DNA of 64,000 nt from Paenibacillus cellulosilyticus (GCF_003182255.1 NZ_QGTQ01000016.1:1-64000); one strand, 5' to 3'; shown: positions 42,405 to 53,072, counted from the stretch's first letter. The notes: generated from the sequence alone by a model not told the origin. Made by a program: numbers and translations.

Positions 42405-45400
42405 TTAATTCGTAAGTTCGAGCAGCAGCAGAGCAAGCAGCTTCGCTGTCTCTGCACGCGTAGCCGATGCTTGCGGCGCGAAGGCAACGCCATCGCCGCC
42501 TGCAGTTGGACGGCCGCTTACGAGACCCGCTTGCTGTGCAGCAGCGACCGAATCCGCTGCATAGCCAGAAATCGAATCGGCATCAGCGAAGCTAATCGGT
42601 TCATCGACCGGCTGCAGCTCATAGCCCAGCAGGCCGAGGAAACGAACGAGCATCGTGACGAGCTGCTCACGCGTCACTTCTGCAGTCGGCTCAAACGCAC
42701 CGTTGCCCGTACCCGTTACGATCCCGAGGCTCGATGCCCACTCAACCGCCTGTGCGTAGTACGCATCAGCTTTGACATCGTTGAAGCTAGAACCTGTGAA
42801 TTCACCTGGCTGAACGCCAGCGATGCGTGAAAGCATCAGAACGAAATCGCCGCGCGTTAGGTTAGCTCCCGGCGCAAACTGACCGCCGCCCACGCCGCCA
42901 ATGATACCGCGTGCCGCAAGGTACGTGATAGCATTGGATGCGAAGCTGTTATTCGTATCCGAGAATGCAGCGTCATTGTATTTTGCCGCAAAGCCCGCAT
43001 CAAGCGAGTCTACACGGAATACGACCTGACCCGATTCTTCATCATAGATGCCGAGAATCATTGCTGCGGATGAACCATCCGGCAGAACTGCATAAGGAAC
43101 AACGGCTAGGAAGTTAGCTCCTTGTGCCAGCTGGTACGGTAGACCAACAACAATTCCGCCCTGCACATTGTTTACTTCCTTACCATCAATCAGCAGGTGG
43201 AAATGTACGACCTTCTGTCCTGCAAGCGAGCCTGTACCCGCTTCGCTGGTCAGCTTGAGGGTGATGCTGCCTTTGCCATCGGAACCGATCGACGATAACA
43301 GGCTCTTCCATGCATCCGCCTCCAATGCGATCGTTCCCAGATTCGTCTCCAGCGATACCGACTCTACACCTGTCAGGTCCGCAAGGAGCGCAACCGCATC
43401 TTCAGCCAGTAAGATCGAGCCACCCTCCGATACTTCGGCGTGGATGACCAGCTGCTTATTGCCTGCACCTGCTTTGTTCAGATCCTCTAACGCTTTATTC
43501 ACGAGATCAGCTGACAATAAAGCTTGTGGACTTCCGTCCGCATCTTTACCCGATGGCAATTCAAACGTCGTATAGGAAGTGCCATCGCTCGTATTCGTCT
43601 TAACGGTACCCTCGCTCACCGCTTCTTCACCATTATTGCTTTCTTCGTTCCCTGTACTGCTGGAGTCAGACCCCGAACCCGAGTCTGAGCCAACAATGAC
43701 ACCACCTGCTGCCGCAGCAACCGTTACTGTCGCAGAAGCCGTTGCATATTTGTCTGCGCTGACAGCCTTGATCACAGCTGTACCCGTTCCAACCGGGGTT
43801 ACTTTACCTGTGTTGTCGACCTTTGCAACGGACGTATTGGACGACGCCCACGTTACGTCCGAGGAGCTGCCTGCAGCCGGTACAACCGTTGCCGTCAATT
43901 TGCCGGCCGCGCTGCCTGCCGTCAAGCTGAGCGAAGCTTTATCGAGCGACAGCTTCGATACGTTCAGCTGGAATACCGCAACCGTGCCGCTCACCTCATA
44001 CGCAACAAGCAGCAGCGGTTGACCCGTAGGGCTGATGTCCGCTGGAATGAATTCGATACCTTCAGGACCGGTATCGGTATTCAGGTTATTTTTCGGCGTA
44101 AAGACCCTCGAGTTCGTGTAGTTCAAGAATGTTGCGTTCGCAGGGTCCGTCACATCGTACATCATGACGCCGCCGATACGTTCAAGGCCCACGAATGCCA
44201 CGCTGCGCTCGCCAACTTGTCCAACCTTCACGTCCTCCGGCTCAGGCCCCTTCTTGCTGCTGCGGTCATCCATCGCCGTCTTGTCGTGCCCCGAGTTGAA
44301 GAAATCAGGAATGCGCTCTGCCGTAATCTTCTCAAAATCGTTGCCGCTGTCATACGTCTGCGCCATCGTGCTTGCATCCCAGATCGAGAACGAACGACCG
44401 CCGAACATGTAGAGGCTGTCTGTCCCCATATCCGTCATAACTTCAACGCCATCATAAGTCGTCGTGCTGTTCACCAGCTGTGCTGCAGCAGAATCAGGAT
44501 CAAGACTGCTCTTCACGCTGGAAATTTTGCCGGCATTCGTGCGGCCAGGCCAATCCGTTGCATCCCCTTCGTTTGCACTAACGACGTAGGTATGACCATC
44601 AACTGTATAAGAAGCGATGCCGTCTGGCATGTACACGCCGAAGAACGGTACGTTCTCAAGCTTGATTTGGCCGTCTTTCAACAAATCCAAGCTATTGCGC
44701 GGGAGGCTCAGATCTTTCAATCCAAGTCCATTCACCGCTGTGAACTGCTTAGTCTTCAGATCGAGCGTTGCGATGGCATTGTTCTCCTGCAGCGAAACAT
44801 AAGCCGTCAGCGCGTCACCGGACAATGCGATGTATTCCGGCTCTAGATCATAGAGCGCATCAGCCTTCGTGCCGCTGCCCGTAATAATGCCTGTATCTGG
44901 GTCGGATGCGCCGCGAATATGCACGTTGTCATCAATAATCGCTTCGTTATCAAACTCCGCATTCGTTACGGTTCCAGCAGCCGTATCGAGAATGGTGACG
45001 CTGCCCTTAGGATCGATACCTTCACGAGGTTCTCCTTCATTCGCTGTGAGTACGTACTTGCCATCCGGCGTCGACTTGATCATATCCGGCTGTACGCCCG
45101 CCTCATAAGCAGCCATCAGATTGCCGTCATAGTCAAGCGCCAGGATGCGGCCATTCTTCGTTGGATCTTTCTCTTGTACGGACAGGTAGACACGCTTATT
45201 GTTCGTGTTAATATCAACGCTTGTCAGGTCGCCGTATTCGAAGCCATCTGTATCAGCCAGCTCTTCCACGTTGATCGTATGTTCCTTCACCAGATGGTTC
45301 AAGCTGCTGCCATCTCCGACAGCCAAGCTGACGATATCCAGACTCGCCGGGTCGGAAGAGCCGTTCACGAGATAAAATTTGCCGTTATCCTTGTTATACT

Positions 45401-46562
45401 TGACGATTTCCGCTACGCCGCCATCAGGATCTGTAACACCAACGGAGTAGGTACCGATCTGGGTGACGGAGATTTGATCTTGGTACGCACTTGCTGCTAC
45501 GCGAAGCGTATAGACATGCGAATCTGTTAATGCAGGTGACGATGCGTCCGATACTTGAATCGTAACAGCTGCTTCTTCCGACCCGCTTGCAGTACCCGAA
45601 ATCACGCCGGTTGCCGGATCGATCGACAGCCCTTGCGGCAGTCCATCCGCCGAGAATGTATAGGGCGTCGTACCGCCGGAAGCAGCGATCGTTGCGGAAT
45701 AAGGAACGCCAATTACGGCATCCGGCAGCGATTGCGTCGTGATGCTAGGTGGAGTCACGACTTCGAGTTGGCCCCAAGCACCGTCAGCACTGCTGCGAGG
45801 CCCCATCTCAGCGATCGTTGCTGCGCTTGCGGAGCTGTAGTCAATCTGTTCGAAGTCGGCATTGTTGATATCCGTATCCGCAAGATCAATACGGCGAATC
45901 GCTTTTTTCTTCGAGATGCCTGTCGCCACATAGCCCGTCTCATATCCGTCCATGTCGCCGCCATCATTCGTTGCCGTTCCTACCATGTCCACATAACCCG
46001 CTGCCTTCGTGCCATTGCCGTCGGTATCGAACGGATTCACGTCCGTGATCAGGTCCGTTCCTTGTATAAGAGCGACCTTGAAGCCTTTATTGTTAATCCA
46101 GTGGTCCCAAGTCAAATCGGCCTTGCCTGACAGATTAAGTGTCGGACTTGTTGCACCCGTTGCCTTGCCTACAATCAGAAAGCTGGAATGCGCTTTAATT
46201 TCACCGGACAACTCAAGTTTCTCCCATGCCTTCGTGGGACCCGTGTCACCGCTATCGCGATCTGCATACTGCAGCGTCCAGCCAGCTAGGTTAATATCGG
46301 TATCCGTCGGATTGTACAATTCGATAAATCCATGGGATGCATAAGTATCTGTTGCCGTCTTGAGGCCACCGCCATATGCTTGGTTGATTAAGAGATGCGG
46401 TACGGTCCGATCGTAGGTTCCATTTGCTTGGTACGGCGTCCCTACCACAGCAGCGCCTTCTGCAGCGAAGACTGCTGGACCACTAAATGCCGATGTTGCG
46501 CTAAGAATCACAGCCGACAGCGCGACTGCCGTTCCGAATTTCCGTGTATAACGGTTGAACAT
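42405..46562 (-). CDS. SLH-anchored surface protein with lamin-tail and choice-of-anchor-I propeller
   Basis: A 1385-residue exported protein. A signal peptide covers about 1-36 (ending AVFAAE). A lamin-tail domain (about 55-190, SHGFIELYNPTDTDINLAGWTL) is followed by a putative Ig module (about 275-365, VIGVPYSATIAASGGTTPYTF), a long beta-propeller of the choice-of-anchor-I type (about 370-880, with EPEYIALSGDALTAYVSLQE and GPEGIEFIP), a Big_2 Ig domain, a Gly/Ser linker and three SLH repeats (about 1200-1385) that hold it to the cell wall polymer. Similar propellers occur in extracellular phosphatase/esterase-like proteins, but no catalytic set is clear, so the activity is unknown. The start is ATG 46562 with GGGAGGG upstream. 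Confidence 0.9.
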   Translation of the reverse strand: MFNRYTRKFGTAVALSAVILSATSAFSGPAVFAAEGAAVVGTPYQANGTYDRTVPHLLINQAYGGGLKTATDTYASHGFIELYNPTDTDINLAGWTLQYADRDSGDTGPTKAWEKLELSGEIKAHSSFLIVGKATGATSPTLNLSGKADLTWDHWINNKGFKVALIQGTDLITDVNPFDTDGNGTKAAGYVDMVGTATNDGGDMDGYETGYVATGISKKKAIRRIDLADTDINNADFEQIDYSSASAATIAEMGPRSSADGAWGQLEVVTPPSITTQSLPDAVIGVPYSATIAASGGTTPYTFSADGLPQGLSIDPATGVISGTASGSEEAAVTIQVSDASSPALTDSHVYTLRVAASAYQDQISVTQIGTYSVGVTDPDGGVAEIVKYNKDNGKFYLVNGSSDPASLDIVSLAVGDGSSLNHLVKEHTINVEELADTDGFEYGDLTSVDINTNNKRVYLSVQEKDPTKNGRILALDYDGNLMAAYEAGVQPDMIKSTPDGKYVLTANEGEPREGIDPKGSVTILDTAAGTVTNAEFDNEAIIDDNVHIRGASDPDTGIITGSGTKADALYDLEPEYIALSGDALTAYVSLQENNAIATLDLKTKQFTAVNGLGLKDLSLPRNSLDLLKDGQIKLENVPFFGVYMPDGIASYTVDGHTYVVSANEGDATDWPGRTNAGKISSVKSSLDPDSAAAQLVNSTTTYDGVEVMTDMGTDSLYMFGGRSFSIWDASTMAQTYDSGNDFEKITAERIPDFFNSGHDKTAMDDRSSKKGPEPEDVKVGQVGERSVAFVGLERIGGVMMYDVTDPANATFLNYTNSRVFTPKNNLNTDTGPEGIEFIPADISPTGQPLLLVAYEVSGTVAVFQLNVSKLSLDKASLSLTAGSAAGKLTATVVPAAGSSSDVTWASSNTSVAKVDNTGKVTPVGTGTAVIKAVSADKYATASATVTVAAAAGGVIVGSDSGSGSDSSSTGNEESNNGEEAVSEGTVKTNTSDGTSYTTFELPSGKDADGSPQALLSADLVNKALEDLNKAGAGNKQLVIHAEVSEGGSILLAEDAVALLADLTGVESVSLETNLGTIALEADAWKSLLSSIGSDGKGSITLKLTSEAGTGSLAGQKVVHFHLLIDGKEVNNVQGGIVVGLPYQLAQGANFLAVVPYAVLPDGSSAAMILGIYDEESGQVVFRVDSLDAGFAAKYNDAAFSDTNNSFASNAITYLAARGIIGGVGGGQFAPGANLTRGDFVLMLSRIAGVQPGEFTGSSFNDVKADAYYAQAVEWASSLGIVTGTGNGAFEPTAEVTREQLVTMLVRFLGLLGYELQPVDEPISFADADSISGYAADSVAAAQQAGLVSGRPTAGGDGVAFAPQASATRAETAKLLALLLLELTN

Positions 46563-46671
46563 GAATCGAAGCCCTCCCATATGATCTGCCTATATTCCGA
46601 GCCAGAATAGCATGGGGTTGTAAACGGGACATGTTCATTTTCTAAAGGTATTGTAAAATGCTCGTTTCATC

Positions 46672-47223
46672 TCATCCTTTCAACTGATAGATTAGCTGTA
46701 CGACGCCTGAGGAGAACGTTCTTGTTTGAACCAACTGTAAATTCAACCGCTGCTCGATATTTACAAACAACGGTGTACCCCCTCCCAGAACAACAGGGTG
46801 AACGGATAATCGGAACTCATCAACCAGTTCTAAATTGATAAACGATGTAATCAGACTTGCGCCGCCGTACAACCAAATGTCTGTACCTGGCTTGTTCTTT
46901 AATCGATGAACTTCCTCAACAATATTATCGTTTATGAAAATCGCCTTACTGTCCGCCCTCTTCTGCGTTCTGGAGAATACATACTTGTCCTTACCATGAA
47001 CGAGATCCCACAATTGTTTCTCCGCCTCCGATGATTCCCCTTCTGGCATGAACTCTCCCCATAGGTCGTAGCTCTTTCGTCCATATAGAATCGTATCGAC
47101 TTGACCTAGGAATTGATTGAAACCCATCTCTTCATCCATGATGCACCAATCGATTTCCCCGTTCTTCCCTTCAATGAAACCATCTAAAGAAACAGCTAGA
47201 TCTAAAATGATTTTGCGCGTCAT
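46672..47223 (-). CDS. Dihydrofolate-reductase-like protein (RibD C-terminal domain)
   Basis: A 183-residue cytoplasmic protein of the RibD-C/DHFR fold (YwjB/YyaP-like). Signatures are KIILDLAVSLDGFIEGKNGEIDW at the N-terminus (first 20 shown here as two halves: KIILDLAVSLDGF, IEGKNGEIDW), ILYGRKSYDLWGEF, YVFSRTQKRADS, DIWLYGGASLITSFI and HPVVLGGGTPLF. These bind NADPH; the true substrate is generally unknown and most members are not essential folate enzymes. The start is ATG 47223 with AAAGGGG upstream; a frame 37 codons longer lacks a site. It lies between two giant surface-protein genes but is an independent unit. Confidence 0.88.
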   Translation of the reverse strand: MTRKIILDLAVSLDGFIEGKNGEIDWCIMDEEMGFNQFLGQVDTILYGRKSYDLWGEFMPEGESSEAEKQLWDLVHGKDKYVFSRTQKRADSKAIFINDNIVEEVHRLKNKPGTDIWLYGGASLITSFINLELVDEFRLSVHPVVLGGGTPLFVNIEQRLNLQLVQTRTFSSGVVQLIYQLKG

Positions 47224-47309
47224 CGTTCGTGTCCCCTTTCGATTGATAGATCCGTTAAACCCAAACGCCATTATTCTCTTTATATAATACCTTTGCTTCT
47301 TGGAATAAA

Positions 47310-47346
47310 AAAACTGCCCCCAAAGCAAATTCATGCTTCAGGGACA
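47310..47346 (-). terminator. Terminator of the giant SLH-GH43 gene
   Basis: TGCCCCCAAAGCA (47315-47327) pairs imperfectly with TGCTTCAGGGACA (47334-47346). On the minus strand GTTTTTTTATT follows, 15 bases past the stop. Confidence 0.8.
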
Positions 47347-47361
47347 TCTTCTTCTTCCTAC

Positions 47362-50300
47362 TTATTCGGTTACGCCAGCTACCATATTGGCAACTTGATC
47401 GGCATCAAGCGCCGTGTCGTAGATGCGCAGATCGTCCATGCTGCCCTTGAAGGCAGGGTCATCGAACCAGTTCACGCCGAGGCTGAACACACCGTCCGCC
47501 GTCGTGAAGATGTTCGAGAAGCCAGTCGCTCCATATTTCTTGACCCCGTTGATGTACAACGCAGCCGTTCCGTTATTAACCGTAATCGTCACATTCGACC
47601 ATGCATTCGTTGGAATGAGCATGCCGCTGTTGCCATCCACCCATCCGTCGCTGTTAGACCACAGCATCGTGTTGCCGTTCCAAGCCTGAGGCACAATGCT
47701 CAGCCAATGCGAATCATCGCGTGAACCAAAAAATGTCGTCGTGTGGTACGTCAGCTCTGCCGGATTGAGCCACAGCGATACCGTGTACGTATTGCTGCTG
47801 ATCAGGCCATTCGGCAAGCGGACACCCGTGCTGCCGTCGAATACGAACGACTGACCTTTCACACCTTCGGTGTAATTCTCAGTGCCGCCTTCAACATTGA
47901 TTTTCACGCCGCTGACTGTTCCGTTCGCGTAAGTACCTTCAGCATCCGCTAAGCTGTTGTCAAAGGTGTAATTCGCGACAAGTCCATTCCCGCTTACATC
48001 GAGAATGTAGCTGTCAGTCAAATTCGTACCGTCAGTCGTTACCGCCGAAATCGTCGAAGAGCCAATGCCGACCGCTGTAACTTTACCCGTTGCCGCATCA
48101 ACGACTGCAACGTCCGTATCCGATGAAGCCCAGCTCAGCGCTTTATTCGTCGCTCCTGTTGGCAGCACTTCAATCATAGACGGCTTGAATGTTTGACCCA
48201 GATTCAGTGCTTTCGATTCCAGTCCCAGCTCAAGCGAAGCCACTGCAACGGGTTCGGCGATCACGTGTACCTCTGCCGATGTGCTTACGTTCGGATTCGA
48301 TACGGACGTCGCCGTAATCGTTGCCACGCCTTCTTCTACAGCCGTAACAACACCATTCTCGTCTACCGTCGCAACATCATCGTTGCTCGACGTCCATGTT
48401 ACCGTACGATCCAGCAGTGTCGTAACAGGTGTAACCGCTGCCGCCAGCGTAGTCGAATCGCCAATCGTCAGCGTGTAGCTTGAATGACTTAACGTTACAC
48501 CGCTCACTTGAATGTCCGATGCCAACGCCCCAATTTCCGTATCGGACAGTACGTTGTCATATACACGCAAATCGTCGATTTGGCCTTGGAATGGCGTATC
48601 CCAGTAGTTAACGCCAAGACCAAACACAGCGTCAGCGGAGTTGAATACATCCGGGAAGTCTGTACCTTGGAACTTCAGCTCACCGTTGATATAGACCTTT
48701 ACTGCGCCTTTATCTACGGTGAACGTAACATGGGACCACTCATTCGCCGGAATCTTAATGCCGGAGGAGCCATCGTACCATGGCGAGCTTCCCGACCAGA
48801 GCATCGTATTGCCGTCCCATGCTTGCGGTACGAGTGAAATCCAGCTTGTGTCTGTCATCGCACCAAAGAAGGTTGTTGTGCTAGCCGTAAATGTTGTCGG
48901 GTTGAGCCACATCGATACCGAATATTCCGATCCACTAATGAGGCCGGTGCCCAAATTAATGCCTGATGCTCCATCGAACTGAGCAGCTTGTCCTTTGACA
49001 CCGTCGCCGTACGTAATCGTACCGCCCGTGTTACTCAGACGGTTTCCTGTAACCGTTCCTGCATCATAATGGTTCGTCGAGTCCGTCAGATCGCCGTCGA
49101 ACGTATAGTGAGCAACGAGACCAACCTTTTGACCAGACGTATGCTCGCCCACGATCTGTGCGACTTGCTCTGCGCTAAGCTCTGTTTCGTACACGCGCAC
49201 ATCGTCCATCATGCCTTTGAACGGAGTATCCCACCAGTTAACGCCCAACGTGAATGTACCGTCCGATGTTGTGAATACATCTGGGAAGTCCGTGCCTGTG
49301 AAGCGAAGAACGCCGTTCACATATACATTCACATTGCCATTGTTGACGGTAAACGTAACGTTCGACCATCTGTTCTTCGCAATTCGCATACCGGTCACAC
49401 CGTCATACCAAGCCTCACCGGACCAGAGCATCGTTTTGTCGTCCCAGTTGTTAGGCAAGAGACTAATCCAGCTTGTATCATTTTTTGCACCGAAGAAAGT
49501 GGTCGTGTATGCAGTCAGTTCCTCTGGATTCAGCCACATCGATACACTGTAAATCCGAGTTTTGATCAGACCGTTCGCCAGCTTCACGCCAGACTCGCCA
49601 TTGAATACTGCCGCTTTGCCGTTAATGCCATCTGCATATGTGATAGCCGTATTCTCTGTTGCTGCAGCACCGATTTTACTGCCGATGACCGCACCTGTCG
49701 TCACTTTGTCCGGACCCGAATCATTCAGGTTATCTTCAAAATCATAGCGTGCCACAAGCCCGTCAAGCAGCGCATCCGTCGCCTGTTGAATGACGGTCAC
49801 TTGGAAGGTCTTCGTCTGCGTTGCAGTTCCACGCTTAATCGTCGCCGTCAGCGTTACCGTCTTATTACCGTCACCAGCATCTGGACGCGTAACATGACCC
49901 GTTGTCGAAACGACAGCTTCATTCGTGGAGCTCCACGTAATTTGCGTTTGACGATAGCTTTCCGTTGGCAGTGTCAGGTCCGTATATACACGCGACGTGT
50001 TGCCAAGGGTTAGCTGCGTCTTCGCATTCGCCACAACCTGTGCATCTGTTTCTGCTGCCATCTTGCTGCCCCACACCGTTACACCGCTACTCGATACTGC
50101 TGTGAATGTTTCCACATAGGCTTTGCGCAGCGGATCCCACTCTTTGGCTACGACACCTTCATAGGTATCTTCGCCAATCGTCAGTGTAATGTCGTGATCG
50201 TCATGCAGCTGCCAAGTACCTGTTGCCGTACCGCTAATCGTACCGTCAGCATTCAAACGGATGTATTGTGCTTTCTTAATCTCGGTCGTAATCTCGTACC

Positions 50301-52743
50301 CATGGTTGATAAATTGATAGTCGCCCACGAGCGCTTGTGCAGACGCTGTCGAGATTGTCACACCGGTGTATCGATATGGAGCCGTAACAAGCCAGCCATC
50401 CGCGTTCATGAACATTTGATGGACACGTACTTGGTGACCTTCGCCTTGTCCTGGGAAGCGCGTATGGAAGATGAGATAGTATTGCCCCGTCTCCTCGTCA
50501 TAGTAAGCGGAGTTATGTCCCGGGGAAACATACCCTACACTATTGCCTGCTTCGTCGGCGAACTGATAATTGCCCATCAGCTTCACGCCGTACGTTTCAA
50601 TATCCCTATCGTTGACCATGTCGGTACTGCCTGTGCCGCGCGTATTGGTCATATCTTGTCCTTGTGCATCAAGGAACGGCCCGTCCGGACTCTTCGAGCG
50701 CGCGATTCGCATATTATAGCCGCCGTCCGAGGCGAATCCGCCGAACGATAGGAACAGATAGTAGTAATCCGTCTCTGGGCTGTAGAGCATATACGAAGCC
50801 TCGATACGGGAGTTGCCGCCGGTCAGCCGTTTGCCGTAGCCTTGGCCTGGAACTGGCTTGCCTGTTTCCTGGTCCATCTTCAAAATGAAGATACCGCCCG
50901 AATAAGATCCATAGACCATCCAGAAGTTGCCCTCTTTATCGAAGAAAGCATCAGGGTCAACGACGTTTGGATGAATGGCCAGATCATAAATATTGACACC
51001 GTCGTCGCTGATCTCGCCCCACATGCCGGATTTCAGGAAAATACCTTTGTCCACGTATGGGCCTTCAATGCTGTCCGCAACAGCTACGCCCATGGCCGAA
51101 CGCGGCGAGTCGCCTTTGCACGCATTGTAGTACATGTAGTACTTACCGTCTGCGAGCTGGATAACATCCGCCGCCCACAGCGTATCAGATTCCGCCCATT
51201 CGAACGTCTCTGCTAGGTTCTGCGTTACATCCTCGAACAACGGGTTGTCCGCCGTAGCGCCCGATGCAACCAGCGTCCAGTTCATCAGATCCTTCGTCTT
51301 CGCAGCTGCGAGGTGAGAGCCGAATACGTAGTACGTGTCATCGACTTTAATGACCGACGGGTCATGAACCGAGACATCCGTGAATGTCGGCTGTTGCTGC
51401 TGCGGCTGCTCTTGAGGCAGCGTTACGGTACCACCGCCAGTGCTGCCTGTGCTGCCTGTGGATTGTTCATCGTCAAAAATAAGCTGCGACTGCCCGTTGC
51501 CAAGCTCCTGCTTCGTTACTTTGCCGCTGCCAGTCACATGAACGACGATGCCCGCGCCCACATTCAGTTCGCTGACCGTCGTGCCTTCTGCTAGTGTAAT
51601 ACCCGCTGCTCGCAGCAGCTCCAGCAGCGTAATGCTGCCGCTGTTCAACTTAATTGTCGCTTGGTCCGCGTTACTTGTTACATGGTCGAAGCTGCCCGAC
51701 AGATTAACGATGTCGCCCGCCGGAATCGAGGAATCGAGCAGTACTTGTCCGAAGCCTGCTGCGCCATCTTTGATCTGCTCTTCCAACGCAGCGCCGGACT
51801 TGAGTACGACCTCCTGTACAACCGTACCGTCATTCGCGAGAATCCGTACTTTGCCGTTTGCTTTGTCGACTACAATCTTCGAGATCGTCACGCCGTTCAG
51901 CACAATGCTGTGCTCGCCGCCGCCGTTAACGTGTGTTTCGCCTTTAACCGTTACATTATCGAGGGTCACGTCGCCTTCGCCAACGCCTTCCGTAATGTAC
52001 AGGTCGCCTTCGATGACAGCATCCTTCAGCGTAACGCCGCCTACATTGATGACCGCATTGCCTTTCGTAACGCCTTTATACTCACCTGCCGCATGGAACA
52101 CGTTGCCTGCGATGCGATCAAGCAGCGTTACCGCTTCAGCACGTGTAATCGACTTAGCGCCGCCGAATGTGCCGTCTGCGTAACCTTTAATGTAACCTGC
52201 ATCCAGCATCGACAGAACGGCATCCTTGCTCCACGAATGAAGCTTATCTTGATCAGCAATTGCCGTTTCGCCTGCGCTGCTCGCCAGCTGGAACGCACGG
52301 AACAGCATAACTGCTGCTTCCTCACGGCTAACCAGCTTCTTCGGCTGGAAAGTCCCATCCGAGTAGCCCTCGATAATGCCTGCCGCAACTGCTTTACTTA
52401 CATCGTCCGCATAGTAAGCGGTTGCAGAAACATCGGAGAATGTCTTAGTGCCTGTGTGCTGCAGATTGAACACATTGTTCAGCAGCACAATGAAATCCGC
52501 CCGTGAAATCGCCGCATTCGGATGGAATGTACCGTCTGCATAGCCGCTAAGAAGATCGTTATCATACCAATCTTGAACGGTGCTTTCTGCCCAATGGCCC
52601 TTCGTATCTTGAAGCACCTGCTTGTACGAGGTTAGTGCGCTTGAGCTGGCACCAAATGCTGTTGTCGGCAGCAGCAATGCCATGGCTAATACCGCGGACA
52701 AGCTCTTGCGTGCCAGACGTTTGGATGGAAGCATTGCGAACAT
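47362..52743 (-). CDS. Giant SLH-anchored GH43 arabinanase with three LamG-type domains
   Basis: A 1793-residue cell-wall-bound enzyme. A signal peptide (about 1-32) precedes three SLH repeats (about 40-225), a beta-rich spacer (about 225-420), a Pro/Gln linker and a GH43 domain (about 451-765) with the acids in VHDPSVIK, VDPDAFFDKEGNFWMVYGS and RIEASYMLY, and PGHNSAYY. The GH43_C barrel follows, then an aBig-type Ig, LamG-like domain 1 (about 993), LamG-like 2 (about 1211), two Big_2 Ig domains (about 1410-1580) and LamG-like 3 (about 1586-1793). It would cut arabinan at the cell surface while LamG/concanavalin-like domains bind polymer. The GH43 part is a close paralogue of the lipoprotein at 13.3 kb. 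The start is ATG 52743 with AAAGGGG upstream. Confidence 0.94.
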   Translation of the reverse strand: MFAMLPSKRLARKSLSAVLAMALLLPTTAFGASSSALTSYKQVLQDTKGHWAESTVQDWYDNDLLSGYADGTFHPNAAISRADFIVLLNNVFNLQHTGTKTFSDVSATAYYADDVSKAVAAGIIEGYSDGTFQPKKLVSREEAAVMLFRAFQLASSAGETAIADQDKLHSWSKDAVLSMLDAGYIKGYADGTFGGAKSITRAEAVTLLDRIAGNVFHAAGEYKGVTKGNAVINVGGVTLKDAVIEGDLYITEGVGEGDVTLDNVTVKGETHVNGGGEHSIVLNGVTISKIVVDKANGKVRILANDGTVVQEVVLKSGAALEEQIKDGAAGFGQVLLDSSIPAGDIVNLSGSFDHVTSNADQATIKLNSGSITLLELLRAAGITLAEGTTVSELNVGAGIVVHVTGSGKVTKQELGNGQSQLIFDDEQSTGSTGSTGGGTVTLPQEQPQQQQPTFTDVSVHDPSVIKVDDTYYVFGSHLAAAKTKDLMNWTLVASGATADNPLFEDVTQNLAETFEWAESDTLWAADVIQLADGKYYMYYNACKGDSPRSAMGVAVADSIEGPYVDKGIFLKSGMWGEISDDGVNIYDLAIHPNVVDPDAFFDKEGNFWMVYGSYSGGIFILKMDQETGKPVPGQGYGKRLTGGNSRIEASYMLYSPETDYYYLFLSFGGFASDGGYNMRIARSKSPDGPFLDAQGQDMTNTRGTGSTDMVNDRDIETYGVKLMGNYQFADEAGNSVGYVSPGHNSAYYDEETGQYYLIFHTRFPGQGEGHQVRVHQMFMNADGWLVTAPYRYTGVTISTASAQALVGDYQFINHGYEITTEIKKAQYIRLNADGTISGTATGTWQLHDDHDITLTIGEDTYEGVVAKEWDPLRKAYVETFTAVSSSGVTVWGSKMAAETDAQVVANAKTQLTLGNTSRVYTDLTLPTESYRQTQITWSSTNEAVVSTTGHVTRPDAGDGNKTVTLTATIKRGTATQTKTFQVTVIQQATDALLDGLVARYDFEDNLNDSGPDKVTTGAVIGSKIGAAATENTAITYADGINGKAAVFNGESGVKLANGLIKTRIYSVSMWLNPEELTAYTTTFFGAKNDTSWISLLPNNWDDKTMLWSGEAWYDGVTGMRIAKNRWSNVTFTVNNGNVNVYVNGVLRFTGTDFPDVFTTSDGTFTLGVNWWDTPFKGMMDDVRVYETELSAEQVAQIVGEHTSGQKVGLVAHYTFDGDLTDSTNHYDAGTVTGNRLSNTGGTITYGDGVKGQAAQFDGASGINLGTGLISGSEYSVSMWLNPTTFTASTTTFFGAMTDTSWISLVPQAWDGNTMLWSGSSPWYDGSSGIKIPANEWSHVTFTVDKGAVKVYINGELKFQGTDFPDVFNSADAVFGLGVNYWDTPFQGQIDDLRVYDNVLSDTEIGALASDIQVSGVTLSHSSYTLTIGDSTTLAAAVTPVTTLLDRTVTWTSSNDDVATVDENGVVTAVEEGVATITATSVSNPNVSTSAEVHVIAEPVAVASLELGLESKALNLGQTFKPSMIEVLPTGATNKALSWASSDTDVAVVDAATGKVTAVGIGSSTISAVTTDGTNLTDSYILDVSGNGLVANYTFDNSLADAEGTYANGTVSGVKINVEGGTENYTEGVKGQSFVFDGSTGVRLPNGLISSNTYTVSLWLNPAELTYHTTTFFGSRDDSHWLSIVPQAWNGNTMLWSNSDGWVDGNSGMLIPTNAWSNVTITVNNGTAALYINGVKKYGATGFSNIFTTADGVFSLGVNWFDDPAFKGSMDDLRIYDTALDADQVANMVAGVTE

Positions 52744-52999
52744 TGCGATCCCCTTTCCTGTTTCCAACATTAATAAAAGCATTAATCCTGAAAGCCCTTA
52801 CATTCGATCTGATAAAAAAACGACCTCTCAGTCCTCCCTCCAAGGTAACCACAGGCTTCATAGGTTTTGTCACACCCACTTCAGCCGCACGTCAAATCAT
52901 AATGTTATGATTTTATTAATAACTTAATATTAATATTGATTGATTAATACCGCAATAAAAAGTTAGCAATAATTGGCGAATTGTTTCTAAATAGCAAAA

Positions 53000-53021
53000 G
53001 GCTGACACGGTCGTGCCAGCC
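53000..53021 (-). terminator. Hairpin, left of repeat array C
   Basis: GGCTGACACG pairs with CGTGCCAGCC (one mismatch-type pair); on the minus strand TTTTG follows. The sequence resembles the ldh terminator 200 bp to the right, as if duplicated. Confidence 0.6.
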
Positions 53022-53072
53022 TCGTATTGATTCGCGTTTTGAGTACAAGTACATTCCGTCTGGAGCGGTAGA

